This document shows, one piece after another, positions 8,827 to 17,738 of a DNA stretch of 32,141 nt (its first letter is position 1; each line of letters begins with the position of its first letter). Below the pieces are notes generated by a model. It was not told the DNA's origin and searched no databases. It saw only the letters and a list, made by a program, of their open reading frames with translations. Source of the DNA: Verrucomicrobia bacterium Opi.OSU.00C (GTDB taxonomy: Bacteria; Verrucomicrobiota; Verrucomicrobiia; Opitutales; PNEW01); contig PNEW01000015.1 of assembly GCA_002922725.1 (NCBI GenBank), forward strand, positions 1 through 32,141. Direction: 5' to 3'. Made by a program: the position numbers and the translations under genes.

Positions 8827-9250
8827 AAAATGTGAAATCCTTGTGATATCGCAATTTAAAATTTAACTAGCATGTAATTAAAGCATAAAATACGAGGATA
8901 AACTAGCCAATGACTATAAAAGACTTACCTGCATTCTTAATTAAATATGTAAGTCTTAAATCACACTTAAATTATGATGCACGAATCCAATTATTACGTA
9001 AATATTGGGTACATGAGAAGACTTATAATAACAAAAATAATTCTTATTCCTTAAAGGTATATAAAGACTCATCCATCGATTTATTTTAGGATTATTAGCA
9101 ACAGAATTCAAGCTGAGTTTAAAATATTTGTCTTTCTTTTGATACAACTCCCCTACTTCTCCACTTTTGGATTATCGATTTGAATATTCTATATTTATTT
9201 TATAAGCTATTACAAAAGGATTGTAATTAGGAAGCTTTGAGTAGTTTAAT
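8827..9250. other. Divergent intergenic region (424 bases)
   Basis: Spacer between the minus-strand sugar ABC operon and the plus-strand FMN reductase, so it should hold two divergent promoters. It is very AT-rich. A 63-codon open frame on the minus strand (8956-9147) has low-complexity, unconserved-looking residues and is not called. The only structured element noticed is the inverted repeat at 8920-8957. Confidence 0.5.
8920..8957. promoter_or_regulatory. 9-bp inverted repeat upstream of the sugar ABC operon
   Basis: AAGACTTAC and GTAAGTCTT form a perfect 9-bp inverted repeat separated by 20 bases, about 94 bases upstream of the binding-protein start. Spaced half-sites of this kind can be an operator or an RNA stem in the leader. 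No regulator gene is adjacent, so its role is inferred from position only. Confidence 0.35.
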
Positions 9251-9799
9251 ATGCAATTTATGAATCTGATTGTAATAAGTTGCAGCCTGAACAGTGAGAG
9301 TAAAAGTTCAGCTTTGGCACAATTTGTCTACCGAGAACTAAAAGACTCTGAATATAATGTAGATCACATAGTACTTATGGGATTGAATCTCCCTACCTGT
9401 GATGGTAGCTCCTGCTATAGTAATGAAAAAGTTGTTATTGTAAGTGAGAAAATAAAAAAAGCTGCAGGCATTCTCATAGCCACGCCAATATACAATTATG
9501 ATGTGAGCGCGGCCACTAAGAACCTTGTTGAATTAACTGGAAAAGCATGGAATGAAAAAATAGTAGGATTTATGTGTGCAGCTGGTGGATATGGTAGTTA
9601 TATGTCTGTTATGCCTTTTGCTAACTCACTCATGCTTGATTATCGGTGTACTATTATACCACGTTTTGTATATACCACTTCTGAAGATTTCAATGATAAC
9701 AATATACAAAATCAAAAAATAAATAAAAGGCTTCAAGAATTAAGCAATGACTTTCTACACTATTCAAAAATATTTGGTATTAAAAAGGACTCTAGATAA
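9251..9799 (+). CDS. NADPH-dependent FMN reductase-like flavoprotein
   Basis: Flavodoxin-like fold protein of 182 residues related to the NADPH-dependent FMN reductase family (ArsH/ChrR/SsuE-like). The first strand and phosphate-binding loop read NLIVISCSLNSESKSSALA. The flavin-ring loop is ATPIYNYDVSAATKNLVEL, matching the family's TPEYN-type motif with Ile in place of Glu. A glycine-rich AAGGYGSYMSVMPF segment follows. It likely reduces flavins or quinone-like compounds in the cytoplasm. A second in-frame ATG at 9260 is an equally plausible start. It is a single plus-strand gene converging with the ABC binding protein at 9920. The precise substrate cannot be read from the sequence. Confidence 0.85.
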   Translation: MQFMNLIVISCSLNSESKSSALAQFVYRELKDSEYNVDHIVLMGLNLPTCDGSSCYSNEKVVIVSEKIKKAAGILIATPIYNYDVSAATKNLVELTGKAWNEKIVGFMCAAGGYGSYMSVMPFANSLMLDYRCTIIPRFVYTTSEDFNDNNIQNQKINKRLQELSNDFLHYSKIFGIKKDSR

Positions 9800-9903
9800 G
9801 TTTAGCCCCAATGTAGTTAAGTCCACGCAGTATACGATAATAAATATTTTGTTATTCAAATAGTATAGAATATTGGACCAATGCCTTTTGAATCATCCTC
9901 GAT

Positions 9904-9917
9904 TCATTTATAAATGA
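9904..9917. repeat. Palindrome between convergent genes
   Basis: TCATTTATAAATGA is a perfect 14-bp palindrome just past the stop of the minus-strand binding-protein gene, in the gap where it converges with the FMN reductase gene. It could contribute to termination, but it is AT-only at the core and lacks a loop, so the evidence is weak. Confidence 0.3.
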
Positions 9918-9919
9918 TT

Positions 9920-11542
9920 TCATATATCACTATATGCAAGTCTCACTGTCTCTTTATACTTTTTTCGAAAATGATTTGAAAGTTTTTTTGCCATAATAAC
10001 TTCTTCAATTTCATTTCGAGAGTTGACTGCTTTCTTTATTGGACCTTGAGCATGTGAGTAATCAATAGCTGATAAATTACTGAAGGTCTCAAAAGCTTCG
10101 TCGGGAAAATTATTGTCAATTAATGCTAACCAGGCTTCTTTTAGTTCTTTATGAACATCAATAAATGCCACTTTAATGATAAATCGTAATTCATTAAACA
10201 AAGGTCCTGTCCATTTACTTTTATAGGTAAATTCCCCTGCTTCGTGATATGGATTAACATCGGGATCTGAACGAAAAGATTTAAAATGATCAGCGTAAAG
10301 TTCCTTTCTTATAGGTGGCCTTCTAAGCGCGTATTTTTGAGGCCCTCCTGGCTCATTTACTTTAAAGTTCCAGAGCTTTTGGCCTTCAATAGATAACACA
10401 TAAGTTATAAACTCACGAGCTAGTTCAATATTTTTCGCACCACGAAAAATAGCAATAGGATCTACAGATACTGCAGACCCATTTCTCGGCATTATAAAAC
10501 CAAATCTGTCACTACCTGAACGATGCCTAATGAGTTCCTCTTGATACCGTCCATAAAAATCAATACTCATCCCAGCAGCACAATCACCATTTGAAACATC
10601 AATTGAAATTTTAGTTGCTGAATCGGTAAAATACCGAGCATTGGCAGCTATTTGCTGGATCAATTGTATTCCTTTAAGCCAACCATCGTGTATTGCTTGA
10701 TCCTCTAAACCTACGGGCATATGAGGTTCTCTTTCTTTATAGTTTTTCAAGGTTATTTGCATTTGCTGTTGTACAATCATTTCAAATGCTTTATTAACAG
10801 AACCACTTTTGGTCGGATCAGCAGATGCAATTTCACCTACGTATCTTGGATTAGTAAGATAGTTCCAGTTCATTGGTAGACTATCAATATCTAGACGCTG
10901 ATGTGAATCTCGATTGTATATAATTCCAAAAGTAGATAGGACTGTACCTATCCATCGTCCATCTCTATCCCAAAATGGTTCACCCGCAAATAGATTAGGT
11001 ATCCCATCTTTACCAAACCATTCCGGGTATCGATCAAGCAGCTCACTGTCGATTATTCGTCCTGCACGCGATTGCTGGATAAAATCGTAACTTCCTCCAC
11101 CAAAAAAGATGTCAATTCCACAACCCACATTAGATTCAAGAAAATAACGACGTGCTAGTTTAGCAACCGAGCCTTCATCTGTTAAATTATCTTTATCCAA
11201 CTGATAATTTGTGAAATTATCTTGTACTTCTAGACTCCATTTTCGATTTAGTTCTTTCTCCCAATAGTTACGAAAAGAATTTGTGTATTCAGAATTAATA
11301 AATCGAACTATCTCACTCGTTCCTCCCGGAGTACGCCAGTCAATCTCCACATCTAAACCGGTATTCTTTTTATACCATTTTTTAAACCCTTTTGAAAACT
11401 CATACCTAATAGAAGCTAGATGTGGAGATACAATGACTAGTATATCATCAGGACGAGATACCTCTTCATCTTCATTTTGCAAAATAAAAGGAGTAACAAG
11501 AATGAGTATAATTAATCCTAAAAATAAAAATATTTGCTTCAT
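9920..11542 (-). CDS. ABC transporter substrate-binding protein, iron/2-aminoethylphosphonate-type (family 1)
   Basis: Exported solute-binding protein of 540 residues, longer than the 320-360 usual for Fe3+-type binding proteins. A hydrophobic N-terminal segment (residues 4-21) acts as a signal or membrane anchor. Family-like segments are ILVIVSPHLASIRYEFSKGF at the start of the mature part, IDIFFGGGSYDFIQQSRAGR, LSTFGIIYNRDS, a NPRYVGEIASADPTKSGSVN block, and AREFITYVLSIEGQKLWNFK near the C-terminus. These fit the SBP_bac_1/SBP_bac_6-like fold. The gene starts 2 bases after the stop of the ATPase gene, so the two are cotranscribed. No permease lies on either side. Ligand unknown; ferric iron, a phosphonate or a small anion are options. 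Confidence 0.82.
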   Translation of the reverse strand: MKQIFLFLGLIILILVTPFILQNEDEEVSRPDDILVIVSPHLASIRYEFSKGFKKWYKKNTGLDVEIDWRTPGGTSEIVRFINSEYTNSFRNYWEKELNRKWSLEVQDNFTNYQLDKDNLTDEGSVAKLARRYFLESNVGCGIDIFFGGGSYDFIQQSRAGRIIDSELLDRYPEWFGKDGIPNLFAGEPFWDRDGRWIGTVLSTFGIIYNRDSHQRLDIDSLPMNWNYLTNPRYVGEIASADPTKSGSVNKAFEMIVQQQMQITLKNYKEREPHMPVGLEDQAIHDGWLKGIQLIQQIAANARYFTDSATKISIDVSNGDCAAGMSIDFYGRYQEELIRHRSGSDRFGFIMPRNGSAVSVDPIAIFRGAKNIELAREFITYVLSIEGQKLWNFKVNEPGGPQKYALRRPPIRKELYADHFKSFRSDPDVNPYHEAGEFTYKSKWTGPLFNELRFIIKVAFIDVHKELKEAWLALIDNNFPDEAFETFSNLSAIDYSHAQGPIKKAVNSRNEIEEVIMAKKLSNHFRKKYKETVRLAYSDI

Positions 11543-11544
11543 AA

Positions 11545-12615
11545 TTAATCCTGAAGCACAATAACATCGTCAATGTCTACACACGCATATAATTTAATCT
11601 GTCGTGACACCTTGAGTAATTGTGGATTCAGTTCAAATATTTTTAGAGTTATATCACCACTTAAAAAAATATATTGTCCAATTTCACCATAATATATACT
11701 TTCATTTATATTCCCTTCGAAACAATTGTGACGCAATCTCTCCCTTTTGATGCGAATAGTTTCTGGTCGAATAGAAAGTGTTACTTCTGATCCCTCAATA
11801 GTAGCAATTTTAATATTAGGTAATATACCATGGATATTGCCTGAAGATGTTTTGATGAGAACTTTATTCCCTTCCCTCTTTACAATTGTTCCTTTTAAAA
11901 AATTTGTTTCCCCAATGAAATCTGCGACGAATGAATTTTTTGGATACTTATATATTTCATGTGGGCTACCAATTTGTAAAACTTTTCCTTCATGTAAGAT
12001 TGCAATACGGTCGGCAATTGATAATGCTTCTTTTTGATCGTGAGTAACATATATAGTTGTAAGATTGTATTCTTTACAAACACGTCGAATTTCCATCCGC
12101 ATTTCAAGGCGCAATTTAGCATCAAGGTTAGAAAGTGGTTCATCCAGGAGTAAACATTGGGGACGTATAACCAAAGCGCGTGCTAGAGCGACCCTTTGTT
12201 GTTGGCCCCCTGAAAGTTGATTCGGTTTACGTTCGGCATAATTTTGCATTTCTACTGCTTTCAAAGCAGCTAAAACTCTCTCCTTTATTAGTCCTTTTTT
12301 TAACTTTTTCTGTTCAAGTCCAAAACTTACATTTTGGGTAACGGTCATATGTGGCCACAATGCATAATTTTGAAAAACCATACCTGTATTTCTCTTATAG
12401 GGTTCAACAGCAGTAACATCCTTATTATCAAAAAATACTTGTCCTTGGTCAGGTATATGAAATCCTGCGATTGTTCTAAGCAAAGTCGTTTTACCACAAC
12501 CGCTTGGACCAAGTAGAAAGAATAATTCACCGGGTTCAATGAGAAGATCAACAGCCTCAAGCGCAGTAATACTGTCAAATTTCTTTACCACTTTTCGGAC
12601 AGACACCGAAATCAT
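11545..12615 (-). CDS. ABC transporter ATPase, PotA/FbpC/MalK-like with TOBE domain
   Basis: ATPase of an importer, 356 residues. Motifs in order: Walker A GPSGCGKTT (36-44), Q-loop GMVFQNYALWPHMTV, signature LSGGQQQRVALARAL, Walker B LLLDEPLSNLD, and the H-loop in TIYVTHDQKEALSIAD. The sequence after FVADFIGETNFLKGTIV is the regulatory TOBE/OB-fold region shared by PotA, FbpC, CysA and MalK. It is the first gene of a two-gene minus-strand unit with the binding protein. The family alone does not fix the substrate, although the downstream binding protein points to iron, phosphonate or a similar solute. A permease gene must be encoded elsewhere if the system works. Confidence 0.93.
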   Translation of the reverse strand: MISVSVRKVVKKFDSITALEAVDLLIEPGELFFLLGPSGCGKTTLLRTIAGFHIPDQGQVFFDNKDVTAVEPYKRNTGMVFQNYALWPHMTVTQNVSFGLEQKKLKKGLIKERVLAALKAVEMQNYAERKPNQLSGGQQQRVALARALVIRPQCLLLDEPLSNLDAKLRLEMRMEIRRVCKEYNLTTIYVTHDQKEALSIADRIAILHEGKVLQIGSPHEIYKYPKNSFVADFIGETNFLKGTIVKREGNKVLIKTSSGNIHGILPNIKIATIEGSEVTLSIRPETIRIKRERLRHNCFEGNINESIYYGEIGQYIFLSGDITLKIFELNPQLLKVSRQIKLYACVDIDDVIVLQD

Positions 12616-12747
12616 AATGTCTTATCTGAACGTCACTTAGGCTTCTGTCAAAATAAAAGGATTCTAAATAAACGAGAATTATTTAAAATCTATTGAAATT
12701 GGCGTTTGAGCTCCATAAAAGTAAAGTACATTAATCAATAAGCCACA

Positions 12748-13293
12748 ATGAGAGAAGATCTAGAAGAGATATATTATACTAAACAAGATATCAAAACCCG
12801 AGTTTCTGAATTAGGTGAGCAAATAACTAAAGTTTACAAAGGGTATGATGAAATTACTATCATATCAATCATCAATGGAGCAATTTATTTTACAGTAGAT
12901 ATCCTGAGAAATATTAATGTTCCTATTCGCTTAGACTGTATACGAGTATCCAGCTACGGTAGCAAACCATACCCTGATAAAAAACCAGAAATTAGTGTTA
13001 GCATTCGCCTCGGCATCAAAAATCAGCATGTCCTTCTCATTGATGATATACTTGATACTGGCAATACAATATCTATGGTCTATGATTACCTAAATAAATG
13101 CAATCCTTCATCACTGTTAACCTGTATATTGCTCGAAAAAGATTGTCCTCGTGAAACTTCATTTAAAGCTGACTTTATTGGATTCAAGGTCCCTGATAAA
13201 TTTATTGTCGGCTATGGCCTAGACTATGCAGAACGTTACCGCAACCTTCCCTATATTGGCAGCCTCAAAACTGAATTACTTAACCCTGTTTAA
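12748..13293 (+). CDS. hpt: Hypoxanthine phosphoribosyltransferase
   Basis: Purine-salvage enzyme that converts hypoxanthine (and often guanine) plus PRPP to IMP or GMP. The PRPP-binding motif LLIDDILDTGNT (96-107), the flexible-loop segment CIRVSSYGSK, and the C-terminal base-binding block KVPDKFIVGYGLDYAERYRN followed by LPYIG are all typical of bacterial Hpt. Length 181 is normal. The ATG at 12748 begins the match. The gene is divergent from the ABC ATPase, with a 132-base gap that must contain both promoters. The SIS-domain gene follows on the same strand 75 bases later and may be cotranscribed. Confidence 0.95.
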   Translation: MREDLEEIYYTKQDIKTRVSELGEQITKVYKGYDEITIISIINGAIYFTVDILRNINVPIRLDCIRVSSYGSKPYPDKKPEISVSIRLGIKNQHVLLIDDILDTGNTISMVYDYLNKCNPSSLLTCILLEKDCPRETSFKADFIGFKVPDKFIVGYGLDYAERYRNLPYIGSLKTELLNPV

Positions 13294-13368
13294 TAAGCAC
13301 TTGATATTGCAATAATTATTGCATCTATAAAATAAGCAACATCAGTAATAATACCTATACTGAATAAA

Positions 13369-14094
13369 ATGAATTTAACAAATGATTATTATAAATTTTT
13401 TGGTGAAATTACTACCGCTGTTTACAAGAAGAATCAGTCAACGATACAAAAACTAGGAGTTATCATAGGTCAATCGATTGCCAATGGAGGAATACTACAC
13501 ACATTTGGTAGCGGACACTCTGGTATCATTGCTCAAGAGATTATTCACCGTGCAGGTGGCTTAGTTCCAGTAAGTGCCATCGTAGATCCCACCGGAGGTT
13601 GGGTTGAAACTATTCCTGGATATGGCACTAAGCTTATCCAACGTCACCACTACACTTATCAATTAAAGGAAAATGAAATTATCATCATTATATCGAATTC
13701 AGGTAAAAATTCCGTTCCTCTTGAGGTCGCTTTACAATGTAAAAAACTTGGACTTATTCTAGTTGCGGTAACGAGTGTTGAAATGTCACAAAGTGTTCAA
13801 CCAAATCCTTTAATTAATAAGAAGCTTTATGAGATTTCTAACTTTGTTCTTGATAATTGCGGTATTATTGGAGATGCAGCAATTGAAATCCCTGGACAAC
13901 CTGATAAAATTGGTCCTACTTCGACCATAACAGGAGCCTTACTCCTTAATTTAGTTGCAATGGAAACAATACAATATTTAGTCCAAAATAAGATACCTCC
14001 ACCAATATATAGAAGTGCAAATTTACCGGGAGCACGAGATTTCAACGAAAAAATATCATCTAAATATAAGAACCGTTTAAGCAGACCACTTTAA
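13369..14094 (+). CDS. SIS-domain protein (UPF0309-like sugar isomerase/binding protein)
   Basis: 241-residue cytoplasmic protein with a sugar-isomerase (SIS) fold that binds phosphosugars. The sugar-phosphate loop is HTFGSGHSGIIAQEIIHRAG (44-63), and the second SIS motif is EIIIIISNSGKNSVPLEVAL, with the Ser-rich SNSGKN turn. The opening block and GGLVPVSAIVDP match proteins annotated as UPF0309 or sugar isomerase domain-containing protein. Related SIS proteins include MurNAc-6-phosphate etherase and GmhA, but the motifs here do not single out either reaction. It follows hpt on the plus strand. The substrate is unknown, and amino-sugar phosphates are a reasonable guess. Confidence 0.85.
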   Translation: MNLTNDYYKFFGEITTAVYKKNQSTIQKLGVIIGQSIANGGILHTFGSGHSGIIAQEIIHRAGGLVPVSAIVDPTGGWVETIPGYGTKLIQRHHYTYQLKENEIIIIISNSGKNSVPLEVALQCKKLGLILVAVTSVEMSQSVQPNPLINKKLYEISNFVLDNCGIIGDAAIEIPGQPDKIGPTSTITGALLLNLVAMETIQYLVQNKIPPPIYRSANLPGARDFNEKISSKYKNRLSRPL

Positions 14095-14102
14095 AACATT
14101 GG

Positions 14103-14939
14103 TTAATCGACTACAAAGCTAATACACCCAAGTTTAACAAAATCAGCTACATATTTACCAGGTCTTGCTGGTAAAATATTCCCCATTGAGCCAGTCAATA
14201 AAACATGTCCTGGTTCTAGGGTCCATCCTTGATTAACAGTATTATTAACAAGCCATAGAGCAGCCTCCCATGGATCCCCAAGAACATCACTACCAGAACC
14301 TTGACTTACAAGCTCTTCCTCTTTCCACAAGAAAAATAATATTTTTTTCAAGTCATATTCGATATGACTCCTATGCCTACCTATAATACATCCATAGGCA
14401 GAAACATTATTGGCAATTACGTCTACTCCTTTTATTTCTGAAATTTTTTCAAAGGTAAGATTGGTTATTTCAATAGCAGGAACTACTGCTTTGATTCTTT
14501 TTTTTAAAATCTCAATTTGGCTAATTGGTTTATTAATCTGTTCTCCTATAATAAAGCCTATTTCAACTTCAAGCATAAGCTTTTCATCCAAATCGAGTTT
14601 AATACTCGTCTCAGTTTTTCTATTACCAGAGCCAAAAAGTACACCTGATACGGGATTATTTATCTTAAGTCGTTTCTGTATATTTACGTTAGTAAGACCT
14701 GCCTTAAACCCCATTATTTGTTCATCTAATAATCTGAGTTTAACATAAGACTTTTGCACCCTGTATGCTGATATTTCTGTTAAAGCAGGATTCATTACAG
14801 AAAGTATTGGTAAAGGCCTCTTATTTAAATGAGCTTCATAAATTCTCATTGCCATAGATTCAATATTCGTAGTCCCATGTCCTTGAAGTTTAAGAGAAAA
14901 GACAACAAATGTAATTATGGCTAAATCTTTAAATCTCAT
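14103..14939 (-). CDS. 2-keto-4-pentenoate hydratase-like protein (FAH superfamily) with an N-terminal signal
   Basis: 278 residues resembling MhpD/2-oxopent-4-enoate hydratase or decarboxylase of the fumarylacetoacetate hydrolase superfamily. The metal ligands of that family can be placed: E124 and E126 in LEVEIGFIIGE and E157 in VPAIEITN. Other matches are GFKAGLT, the ANNVSAYGCIIGR block and GSDVLGDPWEAALWLVNN. Unusually, it begins with a basic residue and a hydrophobic run (FKDLAIITFVVFSLKLQGHG) that looks like a signal peptide, suggesting export, whereas known relatives are cytoplasmic. It starts 6 bases after the transporter gene, with a good Shine-Dalgarno (GAGGAA), so the two form an operon. 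The T8 run at 14508-14515 leaves the frame intact. Confidence 0.8.
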   Translation of the reverse strand: MRFKDLAIITFVVFSLKLQGHGTTNIESMAMRIYEAHLNKRPLPILSVMNPALTEISAYRVQKSYVKLRLLDEQIMGFKAGLTNVNIQKRLKINNPVSGVLFGSGNRKTETSIKLDLDEKLMLEVEIGFIIGEQINKPISQIEILKKRIKAVVPAIEITNLTFEKISEIKGVDVIANNVSAYGCIIGRHRSHIEYDLKKILFFLWKEEELVSQGSGSDVLGDPWEAALWLVNNTVNQGWTLEPGHVLLTGSMGNILPARPGKYVADFVKLGCISFVVD

Positions 14940-14945
14940 ATTTCC

Positions 14946-17543
14946 TCAATCGTTGCTTTCTTTAGGAAGGGTAAATATAGTAAACCCATCAGCTAGGTTT
15001 TTATTACCACCTGTAGCTACACTCGCCAAGTACCCAACTACGATACAGGTTCCTGAGCTAACTAGCCCATAGATAAAAAAATGTAAAGGCGTATATCTTT
15101 GTATGAAGAATATGGCTATAGCACTTGCAATGATCCCTATGCATGTTCCAATTCCATTAGCTCTATTCGTAAACATTCCAAGCCAAAATACTCCGATTAG
15201 AGAACCCCCAAATAGACCATGATAAATACTCATCAGATCGATTAATGATGGAATATTGGTCGTCGTAAATATAAATGCCATTGCCGTACCAAATACACCA
15301 AAAATAATGGTTAACCAACGTGCCAATTTTAGTCCTTCATGGTCAGTAATGGTTTCCTTAAACCTCCGATAGTCTATGACAATACTTGTTGCGAGACTGT
15401 TCATGCTACTATCCATACTCGACATTGAAGCAGAAAAAATCGCCGCTATAATAAACCCAGATATTCCGATTGGTAAATTTTGGACTACAAACCAGGGAAC
15501 GATGCCATCAGTAATAAGAACTGGATTTAGTTCTTCTGGTCGAGCATGATAGTAAGCAAATATTGCAGAACCTATATAAAAAAAAAGGAAAGAGGCAGGA
15601 AGAGATATTATCGCTCCAATGGCTAAAGCTTTACGGGCTGATTTTTCATCCTTTGTTGTTAGCCAACGTTGAACTTCAACTTGATCTCCGGAAGCAGTGG
15701 GGATAACCATCGATGTAAAACTCGCTAAAATAATTACAAACAGCGATGAAGTTCGCACATCCCAACCTTTATTTACCCAATTGAAATTATTTTGGGTGCT
15801 GCATATTTCAATAAATTGAGAAATTCCATCATCAAGGCTTAAAACTGTTATTATAAGAATTATAAAAGCACCGGCATAGAAAACAATCACTTGCAATACG
15901 TCAGTCCAAATAACTGCTTCAATTCCACCCAACACAGTATAAACTGTGCAGAGTAGTCCCATCGAAAGAATACAAAAATAAACATTGAGTCCTGTTGCAG
16001 CTGAAAGTGCAATCGCTGGTAGATAAAGAACTATCCCCATTCGACCCAACTGTACGATAATAAATGTAAGGCTACCAAAAAGTCTCACTAATATATTAAA
16101 TCGCATTTCTAAATATTCATAAGTCGTGGTAACAAATAAACGACGGAAAAAAGGAAGCAGTAGATACATCTGTACGATAATCACGATCGGTAAAGACAAA
16201 CGAAGGAGAAAGTAAACCCAATCCGTAGAATATACCTTGGCCGGCGTACTAATATAAGTAGCTGCACTTAAACCCGTACCAATTATACTTAACCCCACTG
16301 CCCACCAAGGCACTTGTCGCCCCCCAAGAAAATAGTCTTGTGTTGTTTTTTCCTTCTTAGAAAAATAGACTCCCAAAACAACTAAGCCGAGGAAATAGGC
16401 TATAAGGAATGAATAATCAATAACTCCAAAACGACTTTTCTTCAATATTGTTCTCGCTTTAAAAAGTCCTCCAACTGAATCATTCATACTTAGTAAATAA
16501 ATATCATCACCCGACAAAATTACTTCTCCAGCTGAAATATTAGCTGGTAAGTTATCCATTTTAACCCACGTATTGGTGAAGGTGTGATAAGCTAACACTT
16601 CAGAACGAAAACTGTTTACTTTCGGTGAAAAAGAATTTAGAAAATGGTCTCTTTCACCATCATAACCACCATACATTAGTATATGGGATTGGCCTACTTT
16701 ACTACCATTAGCGCCAAAGATAGGCCAGGGTGAATCCGAAATCTTGTCCCATCGGGATTGTACATCAGCACTAGGATTATAGCGATATCCGTCAATCAAT
16801 TCTTTTATAATTGGCGGATGTTTTTCTATATTTGTAATCCCCAAACCGCTTGTAAGGTACAAATTTTCATAAAAACCATCATGCTGTACCGTTGCTACTG
16901 CATGCATACGCGCTGGTCCTGGCCAAGTTTCTAAAATTTCCCATCTATTATCTTTTGAGGATAGATCTAATGACCAAAAATTATTTAATGCTTGAGGATT
17001 CCTTAGTGAATCTATTCCTCCTGCAACAAATACTGACCCGCTAATAATAGCCGCTGCTGAATAGGATCTAGGACCAGGAAGAGACGGAAATTCTTGTTTA
17101 TCAATCTTTTTATTAACTGGATCCCAAGTTAAAAGAAACACGTCAGAATAAGACTTTTTTTCATCTCGTCCTCCAATACAGAGAAGTCCTTTATCGAAAG
17201 GTACTGTAGCTCCATAAGCTAAAGGGTATTCAAGTTTGAAACTAGAATAAATATTATATTTCGAATCTGCATTTCTTTCGAGAACGATGATGCTAGTTTG
17301 TATTAACTCTCCTTCGACCCCACCCGCAATAATAAGTGCTCCATTACTCTCTCCTGAAAAGGCCCCCGCCTTAACAGCCATACTTGACAGCTCACCTAAA
17401 TCAGTCCATTGGTGAACCTCTTCTTCTGAGCTTTTTAATTCAAATTCAGCGCCAGACAACAAGATATTGCTGATTATTAAAAGACAAAATAATGGTAATC
17501 TTTTTTGTATGATCGGTATGGACGTTAAATTTAAGATCAGCAA
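14946..17543 (-). CDS. Kelch/mutarotase-like domain fused to a sodium:solute symporter (SSS family)
   Basis: 865-residue two-part protein. After a signal-like hydrophobic N-terminus, residues about 30-370 form a Kelch-type beta-propeller with repeated GG turns (LIIAGGVEGEL, LLCIGGRDEKKS, VFVAGGIDSLRN, ILMYGGYDGERD), like NanM-type or cyclically permuted mutarotases. From about 380 to the end it is an SSS-family sodium symporter of about 13 membrane helices, including SKKEKTTQDYFLGGRQVPWW, GLSAATYISTPAKVY and FSASMSSMDSSMNSLATSIV. Such fusions are known in Planctomycetota, Verrucomicrobiota and Bacteroidota and are linked to uptake of sialic acid or sugar acids. The start is a TTG directly after a stop codon, with GAGG upstream. 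The hydratase-like gene follows 6 bases downstream. Confidence 0.88.
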   Translation of the reverse strand: MLILNLTSIPIIQKRLPLFCLLIISNILLSGAEFELKSSEEEVHQWTDLGELSSMAVKAGAFSGESNGALIIAGGVEGELIQTSIIVLERNADSKYNIYSSFKLEYPLAYGATVPFDKGLLCIGGRDEKKSYSDVFLLTWDPVNKKIDKQEFPSLPGPRSYSAAAIISGSVFVAGGIDSLRNPQALNNFWSLDLSSKDNRWEILETWPGPARMHAVATVQHDGFYENLYLTSGLGITNIEKHPPIIKELIDGYRYNPSADVQSRWDKISDSPWPIFGANGSKVGQSHILMYGGYDGERDHFLNSFSPKVNSFRSEVLAYHTFTNTWVKMDNLPANISAGEVILSGDDIYLLSMNDSVGGLFKARTILKKSRFGVIDYSFLIAYFLGLVVLGVYFSKKEKTTQDYFLGGRQVPWWAVGLSIIGTGLSAATYISTPAKVYSTDWVYFLLRLSLPIVIIVQMYLLLPFFRRLFVTTTYEYLEMRFNILVRLFGSLTFIIVQLGRMGIVLYLPAIALSAATGLNVYFCILSMGLLCTVYTVLGGIEAVIWTDVLQVIVFYAGAFIILIITVLSLDDGISQFIEICSTQNNFNWVNKGWDVRTSSLFVIILASFTSMVIPTASGDQVEVQRWLTTKDEKSARKALAIGAIISLPASFLFFYIGSAIFAYYHARPEELNPVLITDGIVPWFVVQNLPIGISGFIIAAIFSASMSSMDSSMNSLATSIVIDYRRFKETITDHEGLKLARWLTIIFGVFGTAMAFIFTTTNIPSLIDLMSIYHGLFGGSLIGVFWLGMFTNRANGIGTCIGIIASAIAIFFIQRYTPLHFFIYGLVSSGTCIVVGYLASVATGGNKNLADGFTIFTLPKESND

Positions 17544-17738
17544 TTATTTTAAATTCACCTCAATGCAAACAAACTGACAAGCTTTAAATACTACTACCAT
17601 ATCCCCCCTTTCCTTTATATATGGAATAATATCCAATCTCGATTTAATTATAAATAATATTAATTATGTTGAAAAATATTTATTTTTATAAAGATGCTAT
17701 TTCTGCTTAATTAATTGTAGCCTTAATTTAAAAATACC

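Noticed and set aside
8956-9147. A 63-codon gene in the spacer upstream of the sugar ABC operon
   Set aside because: AT-driven composition rich in Lys, Asn and Tyr, no ribosome site, no recognisable domain, and it overlaps the presumed regulatory region.
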